The notes beneath the pieces were generated by a model, which had not been told where the DNA came from, did no database searches, and saw only the letters and a list, made by a program, of their open reading frames with translations. 5,188 nucleotides of DNA from Chloroflexota bacterium (GTDB taxonomy: Bacteria; Chloroflexota; Limnocylindria; Limnocylindrales; CSP1-4), in assembly GCA_021789355.1 (NCBI GenBank), contig JAJYJR010000464.1, positions 1 through 5,188 on the forward strand. The letters are read 5' to 3'. The position numbers and the translations under genes are program-made. Shown piece by piece: positions 1 to 5,188 of the stretch; within the stretch, counting starts at the first letter, position 1, and every line of letters begins with the position of its first letter.

Positions 1-101
1 GTCGACGTCGGCGTGACGGTGGGTGCTGCCGCAGGTGTCGACGTCGGTGCCGGGGTGGACGTCGCCGTCGGTGTCGACGTCGGCGTGACGGTGGGTGCTG
101 C
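1..101. repeat. 72-bp tandem repeat encoding the Thr/Pro/Ser linker
   Basis: Bases 1-29 recur exactly at 73-101, so the period is 72 bp or 24 codons. Shorter GTCGACGTCGG-like units lie between them, for example at 37-47. On the minus strand these encode alternating Thr-Pro, Ser-Thr and Ala-Pro steps of the secreted protein's linker. The repeat is cut by the left edge, so the copy number is unknown. Such arrays change length readily by slippage or recombination. Confidence 0.85.
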
Positions 102-602
102 TGTGGATCCTGGGGTCGGTGTTGGCGTCGCGGTCGCCGCGACCACCGTCACGGTGACCGATGCCACGACCTTCGATGTCGGCGATACGGACGCTCGCAC
201 CTTACCTCCCGGCCGAGCGCCGACGTACTCTGCCGCGATGGTGTGTGTGCCCTGAGTGGCCGTTGACGGGATCCTGAGCGTCGTGCTGAAAGCTCCTCTG
301 CTCGTTGTCTGGGCAACCGTGCTGGTGAGCTTCCTATCCCACAGCAGCACAACCCCGCGGCGCGGAGTAAACCCGCGTCCCGAGACGGCCAGCCATCCCC
401 CTGCGACGGGCGAGCCGCTGACCGAAAGCGTCGGTGCGGCAGCAAACGTCTGCAGTGGGGGAGTGAGCAGGGCTCCCACGAGGATCAGGAGCGCCACGGC
501 CGCGAGGCGCGGCCGGGCGAGCGAGTGAGACGAGCGAGGAACGCGACTGATATCGTCGCCGCGGCGTTGGGAGAATGCGCGGGGAATGCGAATCCAAGAC
601 AT
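1..602 (-). CDS. Secreted Ig-like protein with Thr/Pro/Ser repeat linker (3' end beyond window)
   Basis: This reading frame is open from an ATG at 602 (minus strand) to the left edge, giving 200 residues with no stop. Residues 1-32 are rich in Arg and Ser. Residues 33-46 (LAAVALLILVGALL) are hydrophobic, and an A-A-A stretch at 54-56 gives a signal-peptidase I site, so export is likely. Residues 57-128 read as one Ig-like beta-sandwich domain: SPVAGGWLAVSGRGF, then a GAFSTTLRIP strand and GTHTIAAEY near the end. From about residue 155 the chain becomes a low-complexity Thr/Pro/Ser/Ala linker (TPTSTPTATSTPAP type), typical of an exported stalk or spacer. What follows the linker is outside the window. 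The start is supported by AAAGGA 8 nt upstream and by the lack of any other ATG, GTG or TTG start back to the preceding in-frame stop. Exact function is unknown. A surface, matrix or adhesin role is inference. The Val/Gly-rich frame on the plus strand here is the complement of the linker, not a gene. Confidence 0.85.
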   Translation of the reverse strand, partial: MSWIRIPRAFSQRRGDDISRVPRSSHSLARPRLAAVALLILVGALLTPPLQTFAAAPTLSVSGSPVAGGWLAVSGRGFTPRRGVVLLWDRKLTSTVAQTTSRGAFSTTLRIPSTATQGTHTIAAEYVGARPGGKVRASVSPTSKVVASVTVTVVAATATPTPTPGSTAAPTVTPTSTPTATSTPAPTSTPAAAPTVTPTS

Positions 603-610
603 AGCGTGGT

Positions 611-615
611 TCCTT
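611..615 (-). promoter_or_regulatory. Shine-Dalgarno of the secreted Ig-like gene
   Basis: On the minus strand AAGGA lies 8 nt before the ATG at 602. It fixes this start. It directly follows the 3' arm of the riboswitch-like motif (GTTGCCGA then AAGGA), so folding of that motif could expose or hide it. Confidence 0.75.
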
Positions 616-690
616 TCGGCAACCCGGCTGGCTTCGAGAGTCCCGTGGTTTTGCGGCCCCGTCTCACGGCGGGTGTGCTCTATCGAGGAG
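615..690 (-). promoter_or_regulatory. Candidate cyclic-di-GMP-I (GEMM)-like riboswitch, atypical 5' half
   Basis: Read on the minus strand, 656-639 is CCGCAAAACCACGGGACT, close to the class I c-di-GMP aptamer core ACGCAAAGCCACGGGTCT. Bases 629-616 are AGCCGGGTTGCCGA, the usual 3' end of that aptamer. Just upstream, 673-658 folds as CCCGCC-GTGA-GACGGG, a stem with one mismatch closed by a GNRA tetraloop, matching the aptamer's tetraloop-capped helix. The 650-621 segment folds as AACC/GGTT and CGG/CCG around a CTCGA loop, matching the receptor helix. The typical 5' strand GGGCAAACC, which supplies one ligand-contacting G and one closing strand, is not visible. In its place stands GAGCACA, preceded by a GCTC/GAGC hairpin. 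It is therefore either a diverged member, a variant with different ligand use, or a decayed element. The position, touching the Shine-Dalgarno of the secreted gene, suggests translational control. Confidence 0.45.
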
Positions 691-773
691 CCGCGTCTGT
701 GGGCGCGAACCCCAGCCCCTGATGGGCCGAATGCTCGCGGAGGCTATCGCCCCGAACTTGACTCGCCTAGCCT

Positions 774-835
774 GCCATTCGTACCGGCACCCGGTCGTAC
801 CGGCGATCAGTCGTACCGGCGACCGGCAGAATGGC
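774..835. repeat. Three 10-bp direct repeats at 16-bp spacing inside a 7-bp inverted repeat
   Basis: TCGTACCGGC occurs at 779-788, 795-804 and 811-820, exactly 16 bp apart. The spacers are related in the second and third units (GATCAG, GACCGG). The array is flanked by GCCATTC (774-780) and its complement GAATGGC (829-835). It lies between the two divergent transcription units. Phased direct repeats of this sort can bind a regulator, but no regulator gene is in the window, so the function is unknown. Confidence 0.6.
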
Positions 836-955
836 CTATGGCGGTTGCGGGGCGCATGGTATGGGCTGGCACTGGATCACGCTGAAAAACGGGCCTTCCA
901 CCCGGCCGTCGCTGCAGCAGAGGTGCCCGGAAGACGAAGGCGCATGCTCGGCGTA

Positions 956-984
956 TTGCCTGTGCCCGGTCCCGGGCCTAGGAT
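956..984 (+). promoter_or_regulatory. Candidate sigma-70-type promoter of the glycan operon
   Basis: TTGCCT (956-961) and TAGGAT (979-984) are separated by 17 bp. Each matches four of six consensus positions, and TAGGAT fits the TANNNT form common in high-GC bacteria. Transcription would start near 991, about 75 nt before the ATG at 1067. The 17-bp spacer contains a dyad, GCCCGG-TC-CCGGGC (964-977), which could be an operator. This is inference from sequence only. Confidence 0.4.
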
Positions 985-991
985 GTGTTTC

Positions 992-1022
992 CTGGGGCCC
1001 GACGGATCGTGACCTGGCCCAG
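992..1022 (+). other. Leader hairpin of the glycan operon
   Basis: CTGGG-G-CC (992-999) can pair with GG-CCCAG (1016-1022), giving seven pairs with one bulged G and a 16-nt loop. It would lie at the extreme 5' end of the transcript from the proposed promoter. There is no following T-tract, so it is not an intrinsic terminator. It might stabilise the mRNA or be a chance structure of GC-rich DNA. Confidence 0.25.
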
Positions 1023-1066
1023 TTCTGATAGGTACGCCGCCGGCCACCAGCGTCGCTGAGTAGGTC

Positions 1067-2755
1067 ATGCTGCGAACCGGCGACCTTGTCGAGGTTCTCT
1101 CCGGATCCGAGATCCGCGCGACGCTCGATGCCGATGGGTGCCTCGAGGGGCTTCCGTTCATGCCGGAGATGACCGCCGAGTGTGGTCGCCTCCACCGCGT
1201 CGCGACGCGAGCCGAACGAGTATGCGTCTTCCCGCCTCAGGTTCCCTTTCGCCGGCTCGAGCACGCGGTCGTGCTCGACGGCCTGCGCTGTGACGGCTCG
1301 GCACACGGTGGGTGCGGACTCGGCTGCATGCTCCTGTGGAGGGAGGCGTGGCTCCGAAAGGCACCGCCGACGGCCGCACGCCTGGACGGGTCGGCCGGTC
1401 CCCCGGGGCTGCCCGCAGTTGATCCAGACGCGACGTTCACATGCGCGCCGGTCCGGCGCACGGGTACCGACCGCTATGTGTGTCAGGCAACCGAGCTTCC
1501 GGTCGCCACGTACGAGGGGCAGTCGATCTGGGCGCCCTGGCAATACGTGCAACTCATGCGGTCGGGGGTCATGACGCCGCGCGTTCTGGCCAGCCTTATC
1601 ACACGGATGGCACGGCGGCGGCTGAGCCGCGTGCTCGAGCGCCCTAACGCCAGATCGTCGACCGCTGCCGGAGACGTGGTGCCCCTGGCGCCGGGGGAAC
1701 GCGTGAGGATCAGGAGCCGCCGCGAGATCCGTGCCATGCTCGACCGTCATGGCAGGCACCGGGGACTGCCGTTCGGGGGCGACATGGTCGACGAGTGCGG
1801 GCGCACGTACACGGTTGCCCGTCGTCTGGAGACAATCGTCAAGGAGGACACAGGGGAGCTCCGCTCTCTACGCGACACGGTGATCCTAGATGGCGCAGCG
1901 TGCGACGGGTATCTGGGCTGCGCACGCAGAATGCCGTTCCTGTGGCGCGAGCAGTGGCTTGAACGTGTTCCCGACACCGCGTCGTTGGCAGATGCCAGGC
2001 CTTCCTCCCCTCGCTCCGGATCCGGCATCCTGGCTGACGGTGCCCTGCCCGTGGCGAGTGCGCTGCGCGTGAAGCGGGGCATCGATGTGGTCGGCGCGAT
2101 CGCAGGTCTGACCCTGCTGGGGCCGCTGATGGCGTGGACCGCGCTGGCGCTGCTGCTGACGCAAGGTCGCCCGATCCTCTTCCGGCACGTGCGCCCAGGC
2201 CTTCACGAGCAGCCCTTCACGCTGCTGAAGTTCCGCACGATGCGGTCGCCCAGGGCCGACGAGGTCTGGTACCTGACGGACGAGCAGCGCCTCACGCGTC
2301 TCGGGCGCGTCCTGAGGTCGACGAGCATCGACGAACTGCCGGAGCTCTGGAATGTCCTTCGAGGGGAGATGAGTCTGGTTGGGCCCAGGCCCCTCCTGAT
2401 GGAATACCTGAGCACGTACACGTTTGCCGAGCGCCGTCGTCACAACATGCGGCCGGGGATCACCAGTTGGGCTGCCGTCAACGGACGGCATACGCTCAAG
2501 TACCGGGAGCGCCTCGCTCTGGACATCTGGTACGTGGATCACTGGAGTCTGTGGCTGGACCTGCAGATCGTCGTTCGGACTGCCTGGCAGGTGCTCCTCC
2601 GTCGAGACGTGGCGGCAACCCAGGACTCGCTGCATCTCGGTTTCCCTCTGCCCGAGTTGGCTGGCGGCACCCATGCCGATGGGATCCAACAGACTGCCGA
2701 CCTATCACTTGAAGATGGCCTGTGCGAACTGGGGCACCGCGGGGCCGTGCGATGA
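1067..2755 (+). CDS. Monotopic phosphoglycosyl transferase fused to two N-terminal Cys-rich modules
   Basis: This is a 562-residue fusion. Residues about 335-520 are a bacterial sugar transferase of the PglC/WbaP type, which moves a sugar phosphate from a nucleotide sugar to undecaprenyl phosphate at the inner face of the membrane. Visible marks are KRGID (336-340), a hydrophobic segment at 341-364 expected to be the re-entrant membrane helix, LLKFRTM (386-392), the catalytic Asp-Glu pair in SIDELPELWNVL (D422, E423), SLVGPRPLL (436-444) and PGITSWAAVNGRH (463-475). Residues 2-100 and 207-302 are two copies, about 40% identical, of a module with the pattern GLPF..(E/D)M..ECGR, LDG..CDG and LWRE.WL. 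I know this pattern from uncharacterised proteins in polysaccharide clusters. Cys39, 75, 83 and 87 in copy 1 could bind a metal. YVCQATEL (137-144) follows copy 1 only. The start is fixed because an in-frame TAG directly precedes the ATG; the Shine-Dalgarno (GAGTAGG) is weak. The transferase call is firm and the module's role is unknown. Confidence 0.92.
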   Translation: MLRTGDLVEVLSGSEIRATLDADGCLEGLPFMPEMTAECGRLHRVATRAERVCVFPPQVPFRRLEHAVVLDGLRCDGSAHGGCGLGCMLLWREAWLRKAPPTAARLDGSAGPPGLPAVDPDATFTCAPVRRTGTDRYVCQATELPVATYEGQSIWAPWQYVQLMRSGVMTPRVLASLITRMARRRLSRVLERPNARSSTAAGDVVPLAPGERVRIRSRREIRAMLDRHGRHRGLPFGGDMVDECGRTYTVARRLETIVKEDTGELRSLRDTVILDGAACDGYLGCARRMPFLWREQWLERVPDTASLADARPSSPRSGSGILADGALPVASALRVKRGIDVVGAIAGLTLLGPLMAWTALALLLTQGRPILFRHVRPGLHEQPFTLLKFRTMRSPRADEVWYLTDEQRLTRLGRVLRSTSIDELPELWNVLRGEMSLVGPRPLLMEYLSTYTFAERRRHNMRPGITSWAAVNGRHTLKYRERLALDIWYVDHWSLWLDLQIVVRTAWQVLLRRDVAATQDSLHLGFPLPELAGGTHADGIQQTADLSLEDGLCELGHRGAVR

Positions 2756-3810
2756 GCGGACGCGGGCATTGGGAGCACGGGTCGGAGTTCCACTGGCAAC
2801 CCATTGATCTGGGCATGCCGGAAGCAGTGCCCTGGGAGGATGGGTTGCTCCTGTCGTGTGGTCGCGACGCCCTCCTCCTTCTCCTTGCCCACGGTTACCG
2901 GGAGCGCGGGTGGCGTCGGCTGTGGCTGCCCGACTACTTCAGCCAAGGTGTGGTTGCCGCTCTGACGCGGTCCGAGGTCGAGTTGTTGGCGTTTCCCGAC
3001 AACCCTCTCCTGCCAATGCCGGCCCCGCCGGCCGCGACACCGGGCGACGCTGTTCTCGTCATGAACTACTTTGGCATTCGGGCCCCCGGCTCCCTGGAGC
3101 TGCGTGAGGGGGTCGACGTGATCGAGGATCATTCGCACGACCCGACATCCGAATGGGCGCGCTCGAGTTCGGCCGATTTCTGCATGGCGTCCTTCCGGAA
3201 GGCACTGCCGTTGCCGGACGGTGGTGCGCTGTGGTCGCCACGTCGCCATTCGTTGCCCTTGGCGCCGCCTGAGACAGCGCAACGTCGTCTCGCCTCGGCC
3301 GATCGAGTCGCCGCGATGCTCCTGAAGGCGATGTATCTCGACGGCCAGCCGATCGACCCGGCGAGCTACCGGCTGCTCGAACAGGAGTCGGAACAGGAAT
3401 TCGGCGTAGGGGTGCCGTCGTCGATGACCCAGTTCGCGCGGACCGTGCTCTCGGCGTTCCCGTTCGAAGGCTGGAGGCGCGCCCGTATGGACAACTGGGA
3501 GGCGTTGCGCGCACGTCTGGCGGACGTCGAGTGGATCAGCCTCCTGGCCCCGACGGCTCCGAACCAGGCGCCCTTCTCGGCGCTCCTCGTGTTCGACAGC
3601 GCGGAACGACGCGACCGCGTGCGGCGCGAACTCATCGGCGTCCGCGTGTACCCTGCGGTTCTCTGGTCGCTCGAGGAACCGGTGCTGACCGCCGGCCGCG
3701 ACGCGCTCGAACTGAGCCGACGCGTGCTCTCGATCCCTTGCGATGGCCGGTACGGTCGCGAGGACATGGAACGCGTCGGCTCCCTCATCGAGGCTGCAGG
3801 GTCCGCCTGA
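2752..3810 (+). CDS. PLP-aminotransferase-fold protein (DegT/DnrJ-like), polysaccharide-associated
   Basis: This 352-residue protein has the outline of a fold-type I PLP enzyme. SCGRDAL (35-41) sits where the cofactor phosphate loop is expected. WLPDYFSQGVVAAL (58-71) resembles the next helix. DAVLVMNYFG (99-108) precedes VIEDHSHDPTSEWA (123-136), where Asp126 would face the pyridine nitrogen. ADFCMASFRKALPLPDGGAL (141-160) offers Lys150 as the Schiff-base lysine. By family it could transaminate a keto-sugar nucleotide, or do a related step on a glycan precursor. The His-Ser-His after Asp126 and the SFRK lysine context differ from standard DegT motifs, so the reaction is uncertain. The ATG at 2752 overlaps the upstream stop (ATGA), implying translational coupling with the phosphoglycosyl transferase. 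A GTG at 2722 in the same frame would add ten residues but lies inside the upstream gene. The protein is soluble, with no signal peptide. Confidence 0.8.
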   Translation: MSGRGHWEHGSEFHWQPIDLGMPEAVPWEDGLLLSCGRDALLLLLAHGYRERGWRRLWLPDYFSQGVVAALTRSEVELLAFPDNPLLPMPAPPAATPGDAVLVMNYFGIRAPGSLELREGVDVIEDHSHDPTSEWARSSSADFCMASFRKALPLPDGGALWSPRRHSLPLAPPETAQRRLASADRVAAMLLKAMYLDGQPIDPASYRLLEQESEQEFGVGVPSSMTQFARTVLSAFPFEGWRRARMDNWEALRARLADVEWISLLAPTAPNQAPFSALLVFDSAERRDRVRRELIGVRVYPAVLWSLEEPVLTAGRDALELSRRVLSIPCDGRYGREDMERVGSLIEAAGSA

Positions 3811-3912
3811 CCACCCGGCCGCTGCCCGGGAATCGACGGTCACCAGGGGCGCGCGACCGACCAGCTCCGCCCCGTGGTCGTCGACCCGGTGAGGCCGACG
3901 TCGGCGCCGGGG
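3811..3912. other. Convergent intergenic spacer
   Basis: These 102 bp lie between two genes that read toward each other. They contain the hairpin described at 3854-3883 and a 10-bp palindrome CCGACGTCGG (3896-3905). No coding signal is seen. Confidence 0.6.
3854..3883. terminator. Hairpin between convergent operons, possible bidirectional terminator
   Basis: CGAC-C-GACCA (3854-3863) pairs with TGGTC-GTCG (3875-3883): nine pairs with one bulged C and an 11-nt loop. It is placed where both converging transcripts should end. Neither strand has a T-tract after it, so it is not a classic intrinsic terminator, although high-GC bacteria often use hairpins without one. Confidence 0.35.
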
Positions 3913-4998
3913 TCAGATTGCTGCCGAGCGGTAACGAGGGAAGAACGTGTCGGGCGTGTCTCCTCCCGTTGCCCGCACGTGCTGGGCCACGAGCTCGGCG
4001 TACCGCGGCCGGTCCAGGACCCACCGACCCGTGGAGAACACGTGTCGGCGTCCCGAGAACTCGCGCTTGAAGAAGAAGAGGCTGTCCTCCCGTGCTCCGC
4101 GTCCGCCGCCCAGGTGCAGGACGCGCTCCCCTCGCGCGCGAGCCCACCGCCGGGCGTCGTCGAGGAGCAGCTTGGCCGGGGACAGGTGACGGAACGCGTC
4201 GTTCGACGCGAGCAGGTGCGCCTGAACAATCCCGGTCCACTCCAAGAACAGGCCGGCTGCCGCAACGTCCGCGCCGCACCTCACGACCAGAAGGTGCACA
4301 TGGCCCGGAAGCGCAGCACGCAGCTGCCAGAAATCCTGCTCCGCCATGAGGTAGTAGTCGGCTGCCGCGTTCCTCTCCATGGTCGCGCCATAGAGCCGCG
4401 CGAATGTTTCGATCTCCGCCCACTCCCTATCCTCGGTGGTCGTCAGGCCCGCGCGGCGGGCTGCGGCGATGTGCTGGCGAAGCGGCCGCGCGTAGGCACT
4501 CGACGCGGCATCGTCGTCGATGGTGCAATCGACCGAGACCGTCGGCCCCTCCGCCACCACGCCCAGGCTGTGGTCGTCGAGCGCTGAATCAACGGAGAAC
4601 GTCGCGGCGAGCTCTGCGTTTCCGAGCAGGGGATTGAATCGCGTGAAGACGGCAACCGCGCGCTCCGAGCGCCACACGTCAACCGCGGCGGACCAGGCCT
4701 GTTCGAGGAAGGGGTCGGAGGCGTGGCAGTCCCAGGCCACCGGTCCGGGATAGCCGTACACAGAGGTGACCTCCGTGTCGTCGGCACCTGCAAACTCCGG
4801 CAGGTCGCCGATCTTTCGAAGCAGGTACGGCCACGCAAGGCCGCACGAACCGTCCTGAACCAGCAGCAGACGCGGGCTGCCTTCCCCACGCCCCTGCGCG
4901 AAGCGGTGGTATCCCGCCGAGTGGTAGACGTCACGTTCGGCGCCGCTCAGGGCCTCGTCCCATGCCGGTGCGTCCGAGCCGAGCACGTCCACGCGCAT
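3913..4998 (-). CDS. FemAB/GNAT-like acyl- or aminoacyl-transferase of a polysaccharide locus
   Basis: This is a 361-residue protein with no signal peptide or membrane segment. Its pattern matches the FemAB-like, double-GNAT proteins found in exopolysaccharide clusters. Visible marks are DVYHSAGYHRFA (23-34), TSVYGYPGP (78-86), TRFNPLLGN (119-127), GPTVSVD (151-157), IAAARRAGL (177-185), YGATMERN (203-210) with ADYY (213-216), AAAGLF (246-251), LSPAKLLLDDARRWA (272-286), HLGGG (295-299) and EDSLFFFKREFS (304-315). The C-terminal half (about 170-320) corresponds to the Acetyltransf_6-type GNAT domain. The family transfers acyl groups from acyl-CoA, or amino acids from tRNA, to amino groups. 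The acceptor here is unknown, and an amino-sugar made by the adjacent aminotransferase is a reasonable guess. The ATG overlaps the upstream TGA by one base (TGATG), and GAGGG lies about nine bases ahead, so it is translationally coupled to the DegT gene. Confidence 0.85.
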   Translation of the reverse strand: MRVDVLGSDAPAWDEALSGAERDVYHSAGYHRFAQGRGEGSPRLLLVQDGSCGLAWPYLLRKIGDLPEFAGADDTEVTSVYGYPGPVAWDCHASDPFLEQAWSAAVDVWRSERAVAVFTRFNPLLGNAELAATFSVDSALDDHSLGVVAEGPTVSVDCTIDDDAASSAYARPLRQHIAAARRAGLTTTEDREWAEIETFARLYGATMERNAAADYYLMAEQDFWQLRAALPGHVHLLVVRCGADVAAAGLFLEWTGIVQAHLLASNDAFRHLSPAKLLLDDARRWARARGERVLHLGGGRGAREDSLFFFKREFSGRRHVFSTGRWVLDRPRYAELVAQHVRATGGDTPDTFFPRYRSAAI

Positions 4999-5188
4999 CA
5001 GGATGCCCTCGTGGCCTGTTCCATCGGCCGCTCCACTTCCTCCGTCAGCGCCTGCGCGACCACCTGCACGTCGTCGTCGCTCAGTCGGCTCGAGAACGGC
5101 AGGGCGATGGTCGACGCCGCCACCCGCTCGGTCACTGGAAAGTCACCCGGAGCGAATCCGAAGCGCTCCCGATAGAGGGGCTGGAGGT
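4998..5188 (-). CDS. DegT/DnrJ/EryC1 aminotransferase, C-terminal end (starts beyond window)
   Basis: The minus strand from 5186 reads 62 codons to a TGA at 5000-4998. The peptide LQPLYRERFGF, then GDFPVTERVAASTIALPF and SRLSDDDVQVVAQAL, is the standard C-terminal stretch of DegT/DnrJ/EryC1/StrS sugar aminotransferases (hLQP.Y...fg, P.ae.va...l.LPf). These PLP enzymes convert keto-sugar nucleotides to amino-sugar nucleotides. The active-site lysine and cofactor loop lie outside the window. The last residues (EEVERPMEQATRAS) form a short tail past the usual domain end. The stop codon shares a base with the ATG of the FemAB-like gene, so the two form an operon. The gene is too short in the window to name the substrate. 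Confidence 0.85.
   Translation of the reverse strand, partial: LQPLYRERFGFAPGDFPVTERVAASTIALPFSSRLSDDDVQVVAQALTEEVERPMEQATRAS

Larger units (their letters stand above)
603..1066. other. Divergent intergenic regulatory region (464 bp)
   Basis: No coding frame here has a plausible start, Shine-Dalgarno or recognisable protein. The left third (603-690) is the leader of the minus-strand secreted gene and holds the riboswitch-like element. The middle (774-835) holds three phased direct repeats inside a short inverted repeat. The right part (956-1066) holds the candidate plus-strand promoter and leader. I found no convincing promoter for the minus-strand gene. In 836-955 I see nothing I can assign. 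Confidence 0.7.

Noticed and set aside
13..255. Plus-strand Val/Gly/Asp-rich open frame
   Set aside because: It is the complement of the Thr/Pro/Ser linker of the minus-strand secreted protein, which has a signal peptide, an Ig-like domain and a good Shine-Dalgarno. The plus frame has no domain and ends abruptly.
700..860. Minus-strand promoter for the secreted gene
   Set aside because: TANNNT-like boxes such as TAGCCT are present, but none has a credible -35 box at 16-18 bp.
885..910. Minus-strand GGCC...GGCC hairpin followed by five T, as an intrinsic terminator
   Set aside because: The stem is only about four pairs and no minus-strand gene ends just upstream of it, so it is probably chance.
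836..1759. Long minus-strand open frame (307 codons)
   Set aside because: It overlaps the well-supported phosphoglycosyl transferase fusion, its composition is Arg/Pro/His-rich like an antisense shadow, and it has no recognisable motif.
2539..3843. Long minus-strand open frame (434 codons)
   Set aside because: It lies antisense to the aminotransferase-fold gene and the end of the transferase gene. Its residues are a shadow of high-GC third-position bias and no family pattern is visible.
3896..3905. Palindrome CCGACGTCGG in the convergent spacer
   Set aside because: It is too short and GC-typical to assign as an operator, and it is near the end of both transcripts rather than a promoter.
1..5188. 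CRISPR array, tRNA, rRNA, insertion sequence or attachment site
   Set aside because: No repeat-spacer array, tRNA-like cloverleaf, rRNA segment, transposase or terminal inverted repeats were seen on either strand.

Overview
The window is high-GC bacterial DNA with dense coding on both strands. It looks like the edge of an exopolysaccharide or surface-glycan locus. High GC, frequent GTC/GCG/CGC codons and a secreted protein with an Ig-like domain and a Thr/Pro/Ser linker suggest a high-GC lineage such as Actinomycetota or Chloroflexota. The sequence alone does not settle which.

Layout, left to right. (1) 1-602, minus strand: the first 200 residues of a secreted protein. It has a long basic N-region, a signal peptide, one Ig-like domain and the start of a Thr/Pro/Ser repeat linker that runs off the left edge. 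(2) 603-1066: a non-coding divergent region. It holds a good Shine-Dalgarno for the secreted gene and, touching it, an RNA motif whose 3' two-thirds closely resembles the class I cyclic-di-GMP (GEMM) riboswitch. It also holds three 10-bp direct repeats spaced exactly 16 bp and, on the plus strand, a candidate promoter with a dyad in its spacer and a leader hairpin. (3) 1067-2755 and 2752-3810, plus strand, overlapping by ATGA: a 562-residue protein joining two copies of an uncharacterised Cys-rich module to a monotopic phosphoglycosyl transferase, then a PLP-aminotransferase-fold protein. (4) 3811-3912: a short convergent intergenic region with a hairpin. (5) 3913-4998 and 4998-5188 (runs off the right edge), minus strand, overlapping by TGATG: a DegT/DnrJ/EryC1 aminotransferase C-terminus followed by a FemAB/GNAT-like transferase.

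How the genes may work together (inference). The phosphoglycosyl transferase would load the first sugar phosphate onto undecaprenyl phosphate. The DegT-type enzymes would make or alter amino-sugars, and the FemAB/GNAT-like protein would acylate or aminoacylate such a sugar or the finished glycan. The divergent secreted Ig-like protein could be a surface or matrix protein. If its leader is a real c-di-GMP sensor, it would fit the general theme of c-di-GMP control of surface and matrix functions. The most unusual items are the atypical riboswitch-like leader, the duplicated Cys-module fusion, and the 16-bp-phased repeats between the divergent units.
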